From NCBI GenBank assembly GCA_008501655.1, contig QQUK01000265.1:1-8607 (forward strand): DNA of 8,607 nucleotides, given 5' to 3'. Shown in pieces: positions 1 through 6,469 of the stretch (its first letter is position 1; every line of letters starts with the position of its first letter). A program made the position numbers and the translations under genes. The notes beneath the pieces were generated by a model. It ran no database searches, was not told where the DNA came from, and was given only the letters and a program-made list of their open reading frames with translations. This DNA is from Calditrichota bacterium. Lineage in GTDB: Bacteria; Zixibacteria; MSB-5A5; GN15; FEB-12.

Positions 1-1
1 T

Positions 2-394
2 GATGCCATCGAGTTTATCGAAACATCAGCATCAGAACGGCGCGAACTTACCTCGTTCCATGTCGCTATCTGTGATTTGAAAACGGATGAAGTTATCGGA
101 ATGATCGGACTGAATATCATCAATCATCCCCACAAACGAGCCGAAGTCGGTTATTGGATTGCTGAGGAATACTGGGGGACGGGGATGATGCTTGAGGCGT
201 TGAATCTGATGGTTGATTATTATTTTGAAAATATGAAACTGGAACGGATCTATGCTTTTGTTATTCCGGATAATATTCCTTCGTGGAAGCTATTGGAAAA
301 AGCCGGATTTGAACGGGAGGGGTTACTCAAAGGACTGATGCGCAAAGAGGGTAAACGGTATGATCATTATATTTATGCACGGTTGAAGGGGTAG
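2..394 (+). CDS. GNAT family N-acetyltransferase, RimJ/RimL-like, 5'-truncated by the window edge
   Basis: The reading frame is open from base 2 to the TAG at 392-394 and gives 130 visible residues. No start codon is needed inside the window: the TTG at 77 lies in the middle of continuous homologous-looking sequence and is not a credible start. Seen: a GNAT motif A region (AEVGYWIAEEYWGTGMM, with the acetyl-CoA pyrophosphate-binding turn WGTG at visible residues 58-61), then the motif B region IPDNIPSWKLLEKAGFEREG from about residue 88, with the Asn-x-x-Ser spacing and the Leu-x-x-x-Gly-Phe ending typical of the Acetyltransf_3 (RimJ/RimL) group. Known for the family: transfer of acetyl from acetyl-CoA to an amine, often a protein N-terminus, an amino sugar or a small molecule. 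The substrate cannot be told from sequence. The gene converges on the DUF4416 gene, with only two bases between the stop codons, and no terminator hairpin fits between them. Confidence 0.9.
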   Translation, partial: DAIEFIETSASERRELTSFHVAICDLKTDEVIGMIGLNIINHPHKRAEVGYWIAEEYWGTGMMLEALNLMVDYYFENMKLERIYAFVIPDNIPSWKLLEKAGFEREGLLKGLMRKEGKRYDHYIYARLKG

Positions 395-396
395 GG

Positions 397-951
397 CTAC
401 AAATTCAGACTCTCCTGCGATGATTCCTCAAGGTCAAACGTCTGTTTCACACGCTCCAGAAATGCGATCGTCTCTTCATCGCAGAAATCAGATTGCGTCC
501 ACGGCAACCGGCAGAATCCGCCATGAGCATGGATCATCGCAATCTCAGCATACACACCATCTTTAATATAGACCTTATGGCTCTCCTCCCGATGTGATGC
601 CATAACAAGTGTCGTCGGAGTCAAAATCCCGGGATCGAGATTGACTGTACGAAAATGATATCCGTCAATGAGGTCGGAAAACTGTGCTTCAATTTTAAAA
701 CAGGTCGCTTTGACCAAAGCAAGTGAATCACGGGGAACTTCCTTTTCAAATGAGAAAAAGCGCCGGTGTAGTTTCTCTCCCATCTCTTCGGTGTAATCCG
801 GTGCCTGCTCGCAGTGAACCTCGAGCGTTTCATACATCACCTTGCCAAACTTCTTCTCCAATGCAGAGACAGAATCAGCGAGCGCATCTACTGATGAATA
901 GATAATCGAGACTATAAGTTTCCCCGGAGGTGGTTTTTTGAACCGTGCCAT
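397..951 (-). CDS. DUF4416 family protein
   Basis: This is a complete 184-residue protein of unknown function. Recognised as DUF4416 from its motifs in order: GKLIVSIIYSS near the N-terminus (10-20), YTEEMGEKLHRRFFSFE (53-69), RTVNLDPGILTPTTLVMAS (101-119), SHKVYIKDGVYAE (124-136) and LPWTQSDF (149-156). The length is normal for the family and the protein looks soluble, with no signal peptide or membrane segment. No reaction is established for the family, and none is claimed here. The ATG at 951 is the only start that keeps the N-terminal Gly-Lys-Leu motif near the beginning. There is no clear Shine-Dalgarno in front of it. A weak promoter-like pair (TTGATT and TAAAAA on the - strand, 17 bases apart, at 981-986 and 958-963) lies very close to the start and would leave almost no leader. 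The last ten residues (about 175-184) look like a variable tail. The gene diverges from murA across a 280-base gap, so it is probably transcribed alone. Confidence 0.9.
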   Translation of the reverse strand: MARFKKPPPGKLIVSIIYSSVDALADSVSALEKKFGKVMYETLEVHCEQAPDYTEEMGEKLHRRFFSFEKEVPRDSLALVKATCFKIEAQFSDLIDGYHFRTVNLDPGILTPTTLVMASHREESHKVYIKDGVYAEIAMIHAHGGFCRLPWTQSDFCDEETIAFLERVKQTFDLEESSQESLNL

Positions 952-1116
952 ATCTATTTTTTAGCTTATTTTCAAGCCTAAATCAACAAAAAAGTAGCTA
1001 TTTTCTCTTATATCTCCAAAGAATTTGAGAGTTAAAACTTTCCTTTTCAGAAATATTAATCCATACTCCATTTGAAGTGTCTAAATCTTGAGAGGCACTT
1101 TTGGTAAATATAACCT

Positions 1117-1148
1117 AAGTCATACTTCGACTCCGCTCAGTATGACTT
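1117..1148. repeat. Palindromic repeat element, copy 1 (hairpin with conserved loop)
   Basis: A perfect 9-bp stem (AAGTCATAC at 1117-1125 and GTATGACTT at 1140-1148) encloses a 14-base loop, TTCGACTCCGCTCA. The loop is the exact reverse complement of the loop of copy 2 at 1180-1193, while the stem arms differ. The core CTGAGCGGAGTCGAA is one I recognise as a recurrent intergenic palindrome in many bacterial genomes. I know of no settled name or function for it. Confidence 0.8.
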
Positions 1149-1166
1149 TTCAAACATACCAGATTC

Positions 1167-1205
1167 TTTTACGTCACCCTGAGCGGAGTCGAAGGGGACG
1201 TAAAA
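1167..1205. repeat. Palindromic repeat element, copy 2, inverted relative to copy 1
   Basis: The stem TTTTACGTC (1167-1175) pairs with GACGTAAAA (1197-1205). It then continues across a bulged A (1176) as CCCT (1177-1180) with AGGG (1193-1196), giving 13 pairs in all. The loop and stem top carry TGAGCGGAGTCGAA (1180-1193), the inverse of the copy 1 loop. The element ends 26 bases before the murA ATG and 15 bases before its Shine-Dalgarno, so if transcribed it would form a hairpin in the murA leader. There is no T-tract after it, so it does not look like an intrinsic terminator. Confidence 0.8.
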
Positions 1206-1220
1206 GCTGATATTGTACGT

Positions 1221-1226
1221 AAAGGA
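1221..1226 (+). promoter_or_regulatory. Ribosome binding site of murA
   Basis: AAAGGA lies five bases before the ATG at 1232. It supports that start, which also gives the standard MurA N-terminus (residue 2 onward DKFIITGGKPLTG). It shows that at least some genes of this organism use Shine-Dalgarno initiation. Confidence 0.7.
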
Positions 1227-1231
1227 TTACA

Positions 1232-2493
1232 ATGGATAAGTTTATCATAACCGGTGGAAAACCGCTAACCGGGTCTCTCAAAGTTGAGGGTTCCAAAAAT
1301 GCCGCACTTCCCATTATCTTCGCCACCCTTCTTATCAAAAAAGGTGTCACGACAATTAAAAACGTTCCCCCGCTCAGAGATATATTCACCGCAATCAAAG
1401 TGCTCGAATTTCTCGGTGCAAAAGTCGAATACGATAAAACCAAACAGATAATCAAAATCGATGCATCGTTCATCCACCAGAACACCGCTCCCTACGAATT
1501 AATGCGCCAGATGCGGGCATCATTTTTAGTTCTGGGACCTATCCTTGTCAGAATGGGTGAGGCTCAGGTTTCCCTTCCCGGCGGATGTGTGCTTGGCTCC
1601 CGGCCGGTTGACTATATTATCGAAGGTTTTAAAAGCCTTGGTGCCGAAGTCGAGGAGACCAAAGGGTATGTCATCGCTAAAGCAAAAAAGCTTGCCGGAG
1701 GCACAATCTATTTCGACCGCCCTTCACACACCGGAACCGAAAATATTCTCTATGCCGCAGTTCTTGCCAAAGGAAAAACTGAAATATTCAACGCCGCCTG
1801 TGATCCCGAGGTTGTTGATGTTGCCAATTTTTTAAATAAAACCGGAGCAAAAATCAAAGGTGCCGGAACTCCCCATATTATTGTTGAACCGGTTAAAGAA
1901 CTCAAAGCTGTCGATTATTCCGTCTGTGGTGACCGGCTTGTTGCCGGAACATTTATGATGGGAGCAGCAATCACCGGTGGTAAAGTCACTCTTACCGGCT
2001 TTGAACCATCAGACCTCTCGATGGTAAACCATAAGTTGACCGATATGGGCTGTAAAATCACAATCGCAAAAAGAAAATTGACCCTCGAAGCCCCCAAAAA
2101 ACTTAACCCCGTAAATATAACAACATTTCCGTATCCCGGATTTCCGACCGACCTCCAGGCGTGCCTGATGGCGGTATGTACCCTGGCAACCGGAACTTCC
2201 CGAATCAGAGAAACTGTATTTAATGACCGTTTCTCTCATACAATGGAAATGCGCCGACTTGGGGCGGATATTATTATCTCATCAGATGAAGCTACAATAA
2301 ATGGTGTCAAAAAACTCGAAGGTACATCGGTTATGGCCTCAGATATCAGAGCCGGCGCCGGTATTATCCTGACCTGCCTTGCTGCCAAAGGGAATCAGAA
2401 ATAAATCGAATCTACCATGTCGACCGTGGATACAGCAAAATTGAAGATAAATTACAATTCTTGGGTGCCGACATTAATAGAGTAACAACATAG
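1232..2493 (+). CDS. murA: UDP-N-acetylglucosamine 1-carboxyvinyltransferase, frameshifted near the 3' end
   Basis: MurA transfers enolpyruvate from PEP to UDP-GlcNAc, the first committed step of peptidoglycan precursor synthesis in the cytoplasm. Seen: Ser-Lys-Asn at 21-23 (SKNAALP, substrate contact), the catalytic loop SLPGGCVLGSRPVD with Cys119 (equivalent to E. coli Cys115, the fosfomycin target), FPTDLQA with Asp307 (equivalent to E. coli Asp305), and DIRAGAG at 371-377. The uninterrupted frame stops at the TAA at 2402-2404 after 390 residues. The missing MurA C-terminus is encoded immediately downstream in the -1 frame: from the GAA at 2398 it reads EINRIYHVDRGYSKIEDKL, then FLGADINRV, and ends at TAG 2491-2493 (followed directly by TAA). 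One base missing between about 2393 and 2398 explains this. Repaired, the protein would be 420 residues, the normal family length. As read, the 390-residue product lacks the Arg of HVDRGY (equivalent to E. coli Arg397, a PEP contact). An assembly error is the simplest explanation, because the gene is normally essential. Confidence 0.93.
2393..2404 (+). other. murA: Frameshift point in murA
   Basis: The bases GGG AAT CAG AAA TAA (2390-2404) give Gly-Asn-Gln-Lys-stop. Inserting one base after AAT gives Gly-Asn-(Thr/Ser)-Glu-Ile-Asn-Arg-Ile-Tyr-His, the expected family sequence. The switch must fall between Asn388 and the GAA at 2398. No canonical X-XXY-YYZ slippery heptamer lies in phase here, and no obvious pseudoknot or stem follows, so programmed -1 frameshifting is not supported by what can be seen. 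Confidence 0.88.
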
Positions 2494-2573
2494 TAAACGA
2501 CAGAGATTTACAAGTCAAAAATGAACAATTTAGGCATTTAAGACGTTTTATATATACATAATGAGTAAATTCT

Positions 2574-2578
2574 AAAGG
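2574..2578 (+). promoter_or_regulatory. Probable ribosome binding site of the metalloprotease/barrel gene
   Basis: AAAGG lies ten bases before the ATG at 2589. The start is also fixed by the signal peptide that follows it directly. The 95 bases between the end of murA and this gene are A/T-rich (TATATATACATAAT around 2549-2562 resembles a -10 region). No convincing -35 partner is visible, so separate transcription from murA is possible but not shown. Confidence 0.5.
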
Positions 2579-2588
2579 TACATACAAT

Positions 2589-5500
2589 ATGAAAAAACTA
2601 ATCTTTATAATCTTAATAGCAGCAATTGCCATAACAAGCTCCATTTCGGCGCAAGAGACATATTTCGGCAAAAACAAAGTCCGCTATAAAGATTTCGAAT
2701 GGCAGTATATTCAGTCCAAACATTTTGATATCTATTTCTATGAAGATGCATACGAAACAGCAAAGTTCACAGCAACGGTTATGGAATCCGCATATGTCGA
2801 AATTTCAAATGAGCTGAATTACAAAATCCAGAATCCGATTCCGATATTTGTTTATAATTCTCATAATGATTTCCAGCAGACAAATATTACCGGTTCCCTC
2901 CTTCCTGAAGGTGTCGGTGGATTTACTGAAGCATTCAAAAACAGGATTGTTATACCGTTTAACGGTTCCTACGAAGAATTCCGCCATGTACTCCATCATG
3001 AATTAACACACGCTTTTGTATATGACCTCATCTACGGTAATATGTTCTCAACTCTGTTATCCAGAAACCGATTGTTTAATCTCCCTCTGTGGTATGCTGA
3101 AGGTTTTGCAGAATACTCCTCAAGACATGGCTGGGATTATTTTTCTGATATGTTTGTACGCGATGCTACCATAAACAATTACCTTGCTCCCCCAATGTAC
3201 CTGGGAGGATTCCTTGCTTATAAACAGGGACAGGCGATGATTAAATATCTTGCTGAAACATACGGTGAAGAGAAGCTTGGTGAAATCCTGAAAAAGGGAA
3301 AAATCTATCTCACCTTAAATAAAGCGATGAAAGAAGTCATTGATAAAACTGAAGAGGAATTCTGGAACGACTTTTCTAAAGAGATGAAAAAAAGATACTG
3401 GCCCGAAATAGCAATAAGAAAAGAACCGGTTGATTTTTCAACAGCATTAACCAAAGCAAGAAAAGACGGCTCCTACTTCAACGAAAAACCGCAGTTCCAT
3501 CCCGATGGTGACAAGATTGCTATTTTTACCGATAGAGATGATTATACTAAAATTGTTCTTATCGACGCTAAAACCGGTAAAGTCATCAAAGAACTTGTTG
3601 AAGGGGAACGCTCCGGCGACCTTGAATCACTCCATTCATTTGTATCAGGAATGTCTTTTTCACCCGATGGCAATATGATGGTCTTTGTTGCAAAATCCGA
3701 AGGTACACCGACTTTGATGTTTTATTCACTTGAAAAAGGAAAAATAATCAAACGGAAAAGTTTTAATTTTTACAATATTGTCTCACCCGAATATTCACCC
3801 GATGGAAATAGAATAGCATTCTCAGCACTCGAAGGTTTCAAACGTGATATTTATATCTATGAAATGGAAACGGATCAATTGACCCGTCTGACAAATGACC
3901 GCTATGATGATACCGACCCGACATGGGTACCAAATACAAATCAGATAATCTTTTCATCAGACCGTCCTCATCCGACATCAAAAACTCCTATCTGGGATGA
4001 AAACATTTATGTTGATGAAGGTGCATTTCTGCCTGGAGATTTTGAATATGGATTTTATAATATTTTCAGACTCGACATCGATAAGTCGCAATCAGTCGAA
4101 CCGCTGGATTTAGGTCCCGGTCCAAATACAGTGCCGACCGTTTCACCTGATGGAAAAAAGCTCGCTTTTATCTCAAGCAGAAACGGTATTGACAATATCT
4201 ATATCTCTCTGCTTGACTCTTCTGTTTCTTATCCGGTTACCGATATTCTGACCGGGGTACGTTCAATCAGCTGGTCTCCGGACAGCAAAAAAATCGCATT
4301 CTCCGCATTCAACAAAGGAGCTTTTGATATCTTTGTAATGACTGAATTGAAGCCGGAAGGTGAAAATAATGTTCTGGCAAAAACTGATTTCTTACAAGGA
4401 AAATATGATCTTTTGAAAAATGCTAAAAGTCAGGAGATTTTAGCAGAACATCAATCGCAGCATGATTCGCTTGATAATTTCATTATCGATTCTACATTCA
4501 AAGCAATTATGGCTTCAATTCCGGAACAGAAAAATGATTCAGCTTCAGCAGATTCAGTCCTTATAGCCAGTGATACAACTGAGACCGTATCGGATACACT
4601 GGCAGCTGTCGAGGATTCCACGCTAACATCAGAAACTGCAATCACCGACGAAGGCTTTGTTTTTGTCGCTGATGATACTGAAACTAAGTTTGATTCAATC
4701 TTTGTTGACCTTCCCGGTGAATCAGGTCAAACGGGGAATCTGAAGCCAATGGAAGAAGCGGAGATATTTGAAGAACGCACCGGTCCGAATAAAAATGGTG
4801 AGTATAAAATTAAAAATTACAAAACAAAATACACACCTGATTTTGTACATGCCGGATGGGGATACGATACATTCTTCGGTTTTCAGGGTCAGTCGTTCTT
4901 TGTCTTCTCTGATTATTTAGGAAACAATCAATTTTATATCGCAACCGATTTAGTAAATACTATCGATCAGACAAACATACAAGTATTTTACTTCCATAAC
5001 AAACGTCGAACTCAGCTCGGATTTGGTATTTTCCATTCTAAAAACTTATATTCCTACGAAAACGATTCCTATTTTTCAGACCGTTTTTATGGTTTTCAAG
5101 GTGTTGTACGGTATCCTTTCTCGACATTTGACAGAGTTGAACTTGTCACATCACAGTATTTTATCGACCGCCAGTATTATAATTATTTTTCATTCGAAGA
5201 TGTCCAGAGTAAGCGAAGCACCAAGGTTTCTGTTGGAGAACTTGCTTATGTTACCGACAATATTCTCTGGGGAATCACCGGACCGATCAACGGCAGAAGA
5301 GCTAAGTTCTCACTATCATCCGGAATCAATCTGTTTGATGCCGGTGATGTTCAGTTTACTTCGGCTGAATTCGATTATAGAAAATATTATCACCTGAAAA
5401 ATTCATTCTCATTTGCAATCCGCTTTTCCGGCGGTGCCTCGTTCGGTAAAACACCAAAACTGTATTTCTTAGGCGGTACGACGAACTGGATCGGTTCCAG

Positions 5501-5918
5501 AACAATTGATACAAAAGTATACGAAATCGAAAACCTGTACTTTGCCGATGTCGTCACTCCCCTCCGCGGTGTTCCTTATTATGAATTATCCGGTGACCGC
5601 TACGGTCTGTTTAATGCTGAATTCAGATTTCCATTGATTGATTATTTTGCTATGCGATTCCCGTTACCGCTTGTACTCAGCCGGATTCAAGGTTCAATCT
5701 TTACCGATGTTGGTGCGGCATGGTACGGAGATAATTTTAAAGGCGGTGTATCAGAATCTAACACAAGCAGACTGAATGATATCAAAGTCGGCTTTGGGAC
5801 CGGAATGCGGCTAAATCTCGGATTTTTACTTCTCAGGTATGATATCGCCTGGTCGACCGATATGAATTCGGTCTCAGACCATACCTCCCACTATTTTTCA
5901 TTTGGTGCTGATTTCTAA
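2589..5918 (+). CDS. Secreted zinc metalloprotease / TolB-like propeller / BamA-type outer-membrane barrel fusion protein
   Basis: The gene encodes 1109 residues. Domains in order: a signal peptide (1-21, Lys-Lys then a hydrophobic run, probable cleavage at SISA|QE); a peptidase-MA-like zinc protease domain (about 30-275) with HELTH at 137-141 as zinc ligands and catalytic Glu138, and WYAEGFAEY at 168-176 where Glu171 is the likely third ligand; six propeller repeats with the TolB/PD40 signature, starting near 303 (FHPDGDKIAIF), 357 (FSPDGNMMVF), 402 (YSPDGNRIAF), 446 (WVPNTNQIIF), 518 (VSPDGKKLAF) and 562 (WSPDSKKIAF); an acidic Ser/Thr/Asp/Glu-rich linker (about 595-745); and a bacterial surface antigen (Omp85/BamA-like) barrel (about 750-1109) with LRGVPYYELSGDRYG, AEFRFPL, GTGMRLNLGFLLLRYDIAW and a C-terminal Phe. 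Inferred: the barrel sits in the outer membrane with the propeller and protease exported. No POTRA domain is evident, so a BamA assembly role is not implied. Similar architectures occur in FCB-group genomes without a known substrate. All zinc-site residues are intact. Confidence 0.88.
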   Translation: MKKLIFIILIAAIAITSSISAQETYFGKNKVRYKDFEWQYIQSKHFDIYFYEDAYETAKFTATVMESAYVEISNELNYKIQNPIPIFVYNSHNDFQQTNITGSLLPEGVGGFTEAFKNRIVIPFNGSYEEFRHVLHHELTHAFVYDLIYGNMFSTLLSRNRLFNLPLWYAEGFAEYSSRHGWDYFSDMFVRDATINNYLAPPMYLGGFLAYKQGQAMIKYLAETYGEEKLGEILKKGKIYLTLNKAMKEVIDKTEEEFWNDFSKEMKKRYWPEIAIRKEPVDFSTALTKARKDGSYFNEKPQFHPDGDKIAIFTDRDDYTKIVLIDAKTGKVIKELVEGERSGDLESLHSFVSGMSFSPDGNMMVFVAKSEGTPTLMFYSLEKGKIIKRKSFNFYNIVSPEYSPDGNRIAFSALEGFKRDIYIYEMETDQLTRLTNDRYDDTDPTWVPNTNQIIFSSDRPHPTSKTPIWDENIYVDEGAFLPGDFEYGFYNIFRLDIDKSQSVEPLDLGPGPNTVPTVSPDGKKLAFISSRNGIDNIYISLLDSSVSYPVTDILTGVRSISWSPDSKKIAFSAFNKGAFDIFVMTELKPEGENNVLAKTDFLQGKYDLLKNAKSQEILAEHQSQHDSLDNFIIDSTFKAIMASIPEQKNDSASADSVLIASDTTETVSDTLAAVEDSTLTSETAITDEGFVFVADDTETKFDSIFVDLPGESGQTGNLKPMEEAEIFEERTGPNKNGEYKIKNYKTKYTPDFVHAGWGYDTFFGFQGQSFFVFSDYLGNNQFYIATDLVNTIDQTNIQVFYFHNKRRTQLGFGIFHSKNLYSYENDSYFSDRFYGFQGVVRYPFSTFDRVELVTSQYFIDRQYYNYFSFEDVQSKRSTKVSVGELAYVTDNILWGITGPINGRRAKFSLSSGINLFDAGDVQFTSAEFDYRKYYHLKNSFSFAIRFSGGASFGKTPKLYFLGGTTNWIGSRTIDTKVYEIENLYFADVVTPLRGVPYYELSGDRYGLFNAEFRFPLIDYFAMRFPLPLVLSRIQGSIFTDVGAAWYGDNFKGGVSESNTSRLNDIKVGFGTGMRLNLGFLLLRYDIAWSTDMNSVSDHTSHYFSFGADF

Positions 5919-5963
5919 TTAGGAATTAAAGTGTCGACGTCTTACCCGACAGAGAATAAAGAT

Positions 5964-5996
5964 AAAAAAAAGGCACAGTCTAATGACTGTGCCTTT
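5964..5996 (-). terminator. Intrinsic terminator of the histone-like gene
   Basis: A perfect 12-bp stem (AAAGGCACAGTC at 5969-5980, GACTGTGCCTTT at 5985-5996) with a TAAT loop. Read on the - strand it is followed by a run of eight T (5971-5964), the hallmark of a Rho-independent terminator, 16 bases past the stop codon of the gene at 6013. On the + strand only three T follow, all within the stem, so it could end transcription of the barrel gene only weakly. Confidence 0.88.
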
Positions 5997-6003
5997 GTCG
6001 TAT

Positions 6004-6019
6004 AAGATAATATTATCTT
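6004..6019. repeat. 16-bp perfect palindrome over a stop codon
   Basis: AAGATAATATTATCTT is perfectly self-complementary without a loop. It covers the stop codon (6013-6015) and last Arg codon of the histone-like gene. It is AT-rich and may be chance, or a small protein-binding site. Confidence 0.4.
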
Positions 6020-6405
6020 CTCTTTTTATGTACTGAACAGAATTTACTTCTGCCGTCGGTAAAGCGTTTACACTTTTTACCGTCTTTGGTTTTACCAGCA
6101 CATCTGGTCTTTTTCTTAGCTACTTTTTTCTTTGTTGCTTTTTTCTTCGTAGCCTTTTTCTTGGTTGCTTTTTTCTTCGTAGCTTTTTTCTTGGTTCTTT
6201 TCTTAGCTACTTTTTTCTTTGTTGCTTTTTTCTTCGTAGCTTTTTTCTTGGTTCTTTTTTTAGCTACTTTTTTCTTAGCTACTTTTTTCTTTGTAGCTTT
6301 TTTCTTGGTTGCTTTTTTCTTCGCGACCTTTTTCTTGGCTACTTTTTTCTTCGTAGCTTTTTTCTTGGTTGCTTTTTTCTTGGTTGCTTTTTTAGCTTTG
6401 CGCAT
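6013..6405 (-). CDS. Histone H1-like Lys/Ala-rich protein with C-terminal Cys/His (zinc-knuckle-like) motif
   Basis: The protein has 130 residues. Residues 5-100 are almost entirely short repeats of the types KKATK, KKVAK and KKRTK, like the tail of eukaryotic histone H1 and bacterial H1-like proteins such as HctB or AlgP. Such tails are disordered, highly basic and bind DNA without sequence preference. The last 30 residues differ: RCAGKTKDGKKCKRFTDGRS then KFCSVHKKRR, with Cys102, Cys112, Cys123 and His126 spaced C-x9-C-x10-C-x2-H. This resembles the small DUF5763-type Cys/His motif and could bind one zinc ion. Start choice: the frame is open upstream to a GTG at 6420, but GGAAGGA lies six bases before the ATG at 6405 and overlaps the codons after the GTG, so the ATG is preferred. 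A role in nucleoid compaction is inferred. The gene stands alone, with its own terminator downstream and the Lon terminator upstream. Confidence 0.82.
   Translation of the reverse strand: MRKAKKATKKKATKKKATKKKVAKKKVAKKKATKKKATKKKVAKKKVAKKRTKKKATKKKATKKKVAKKRTKKKATKKKATKKKATKKKATKKKVAKKKTRCAGKTKDGKKCKRFTDGRSKFCSVHKKRR
6109..6393 (-). repeat. 15-bp tandem coding repeats with a 57-bp higher-order repeat
   Basis: The DNA encoding the Lys/Ala tail is built from 15-base units, each five codons (AAG/AAA lysines around a GCN-ACN or GTA-GCT pair). Within it, a 19-residue block starting Val-Ala-Lys-Lys-Arg-Thr occurs twice in direct succession (Val47 and Val66), visible as a 57-base offset between near-identical stretches at 6181 and 6238. 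The four-residue KRTK spacing breaks the five-residue register at these two points. Units vary at synonymous positions, so the array is not freshly expanded. Confidence 0.85.
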
Positions 6406-6409
6406 TGAA

Positions 6410-6416
6410 CATCCTT
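6410..6416 (-). promoter_or_regulatory. Ribosome binding site deciding the start of the histone-like gene
   Basis: - strand GGAAGGA (GGAAGGATGTTCAATG with the start codon at 6405-6403), four to six bases before the ATG depending on which G/A core is counted. This strong Shine-Dalgarno makes the ATG the likely start over the upstream in-frame GTG at 6420. Confidence 0.75.
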
Positions 6417-6437
6417 CCACGTTTTAGTTTGTTCATC

Positions 6438-6469
6438 ATTAAAAAACCACTTTGTTAAAATTATGTCAA
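6438..6469 (-). promoter_or_regulatory. Candidate promoter of the histone-like gene
   Basis: On the - strand, an exact TTGACA (6469-6464) is followed after 20 bases by TTTAAT (6443-6438). The -35 hexamer is a perfect sigma-70 match, but the spacing is three bases longer than ideal and the -10 is imperfect. It sits at a sensible distance (about 33 bases) upstream of the start codon. Confidence 0.3.

Noticed and set aside
1167..1205. Intrinsic terminator upstream of murA
   Set aside because: The hairpin is followed on either strand only by the bases of its own A/T stem end, with no T-tract after it; it matches a repeat element better.
1174..1485. Open frame on the - strand overlapping the start of murA
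   Set aside because: It lies opposite strongly conserved MurA residues and begins in the repeat element.
2393..2404. Programmed ribosomal frameshift in murA
   Set aside because: A -1 shift would restore the protein, but there is no in-phase slippery heptamer and no visible stimulatory stem. MurA is not known to be recoded.
5023..5397. Open frame of 124 codons in another frame inside the barrel gene
   Set aside because: It is wholly inside the barrel coding sequence, which has clear surface-antigen motifs in its own frame.
5932..5956. Short TGTCG/CGACA inverted repeat after the barrel gene as its terminator
   Set aside because: The stem is only five pairs with a ten-base loop and no T-tract; it is too weak to call.
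6109..6393. CRISPR-like repeat array
   Set aside because: Repeats are contiguous 15-base codon units without unique spacers and lie inside a coding frame.
6086..6427. Open frame on the + strand giving a Phe/Leu/Val/Ala-rich, membrane-like protein
   Set aside because: It is the exact antisense of the lysine-codon repeats (AAA/AAG read as TTT/CTT). The - strand gene has a ribosome binding site, a terminator and a sensible Cys/His end.
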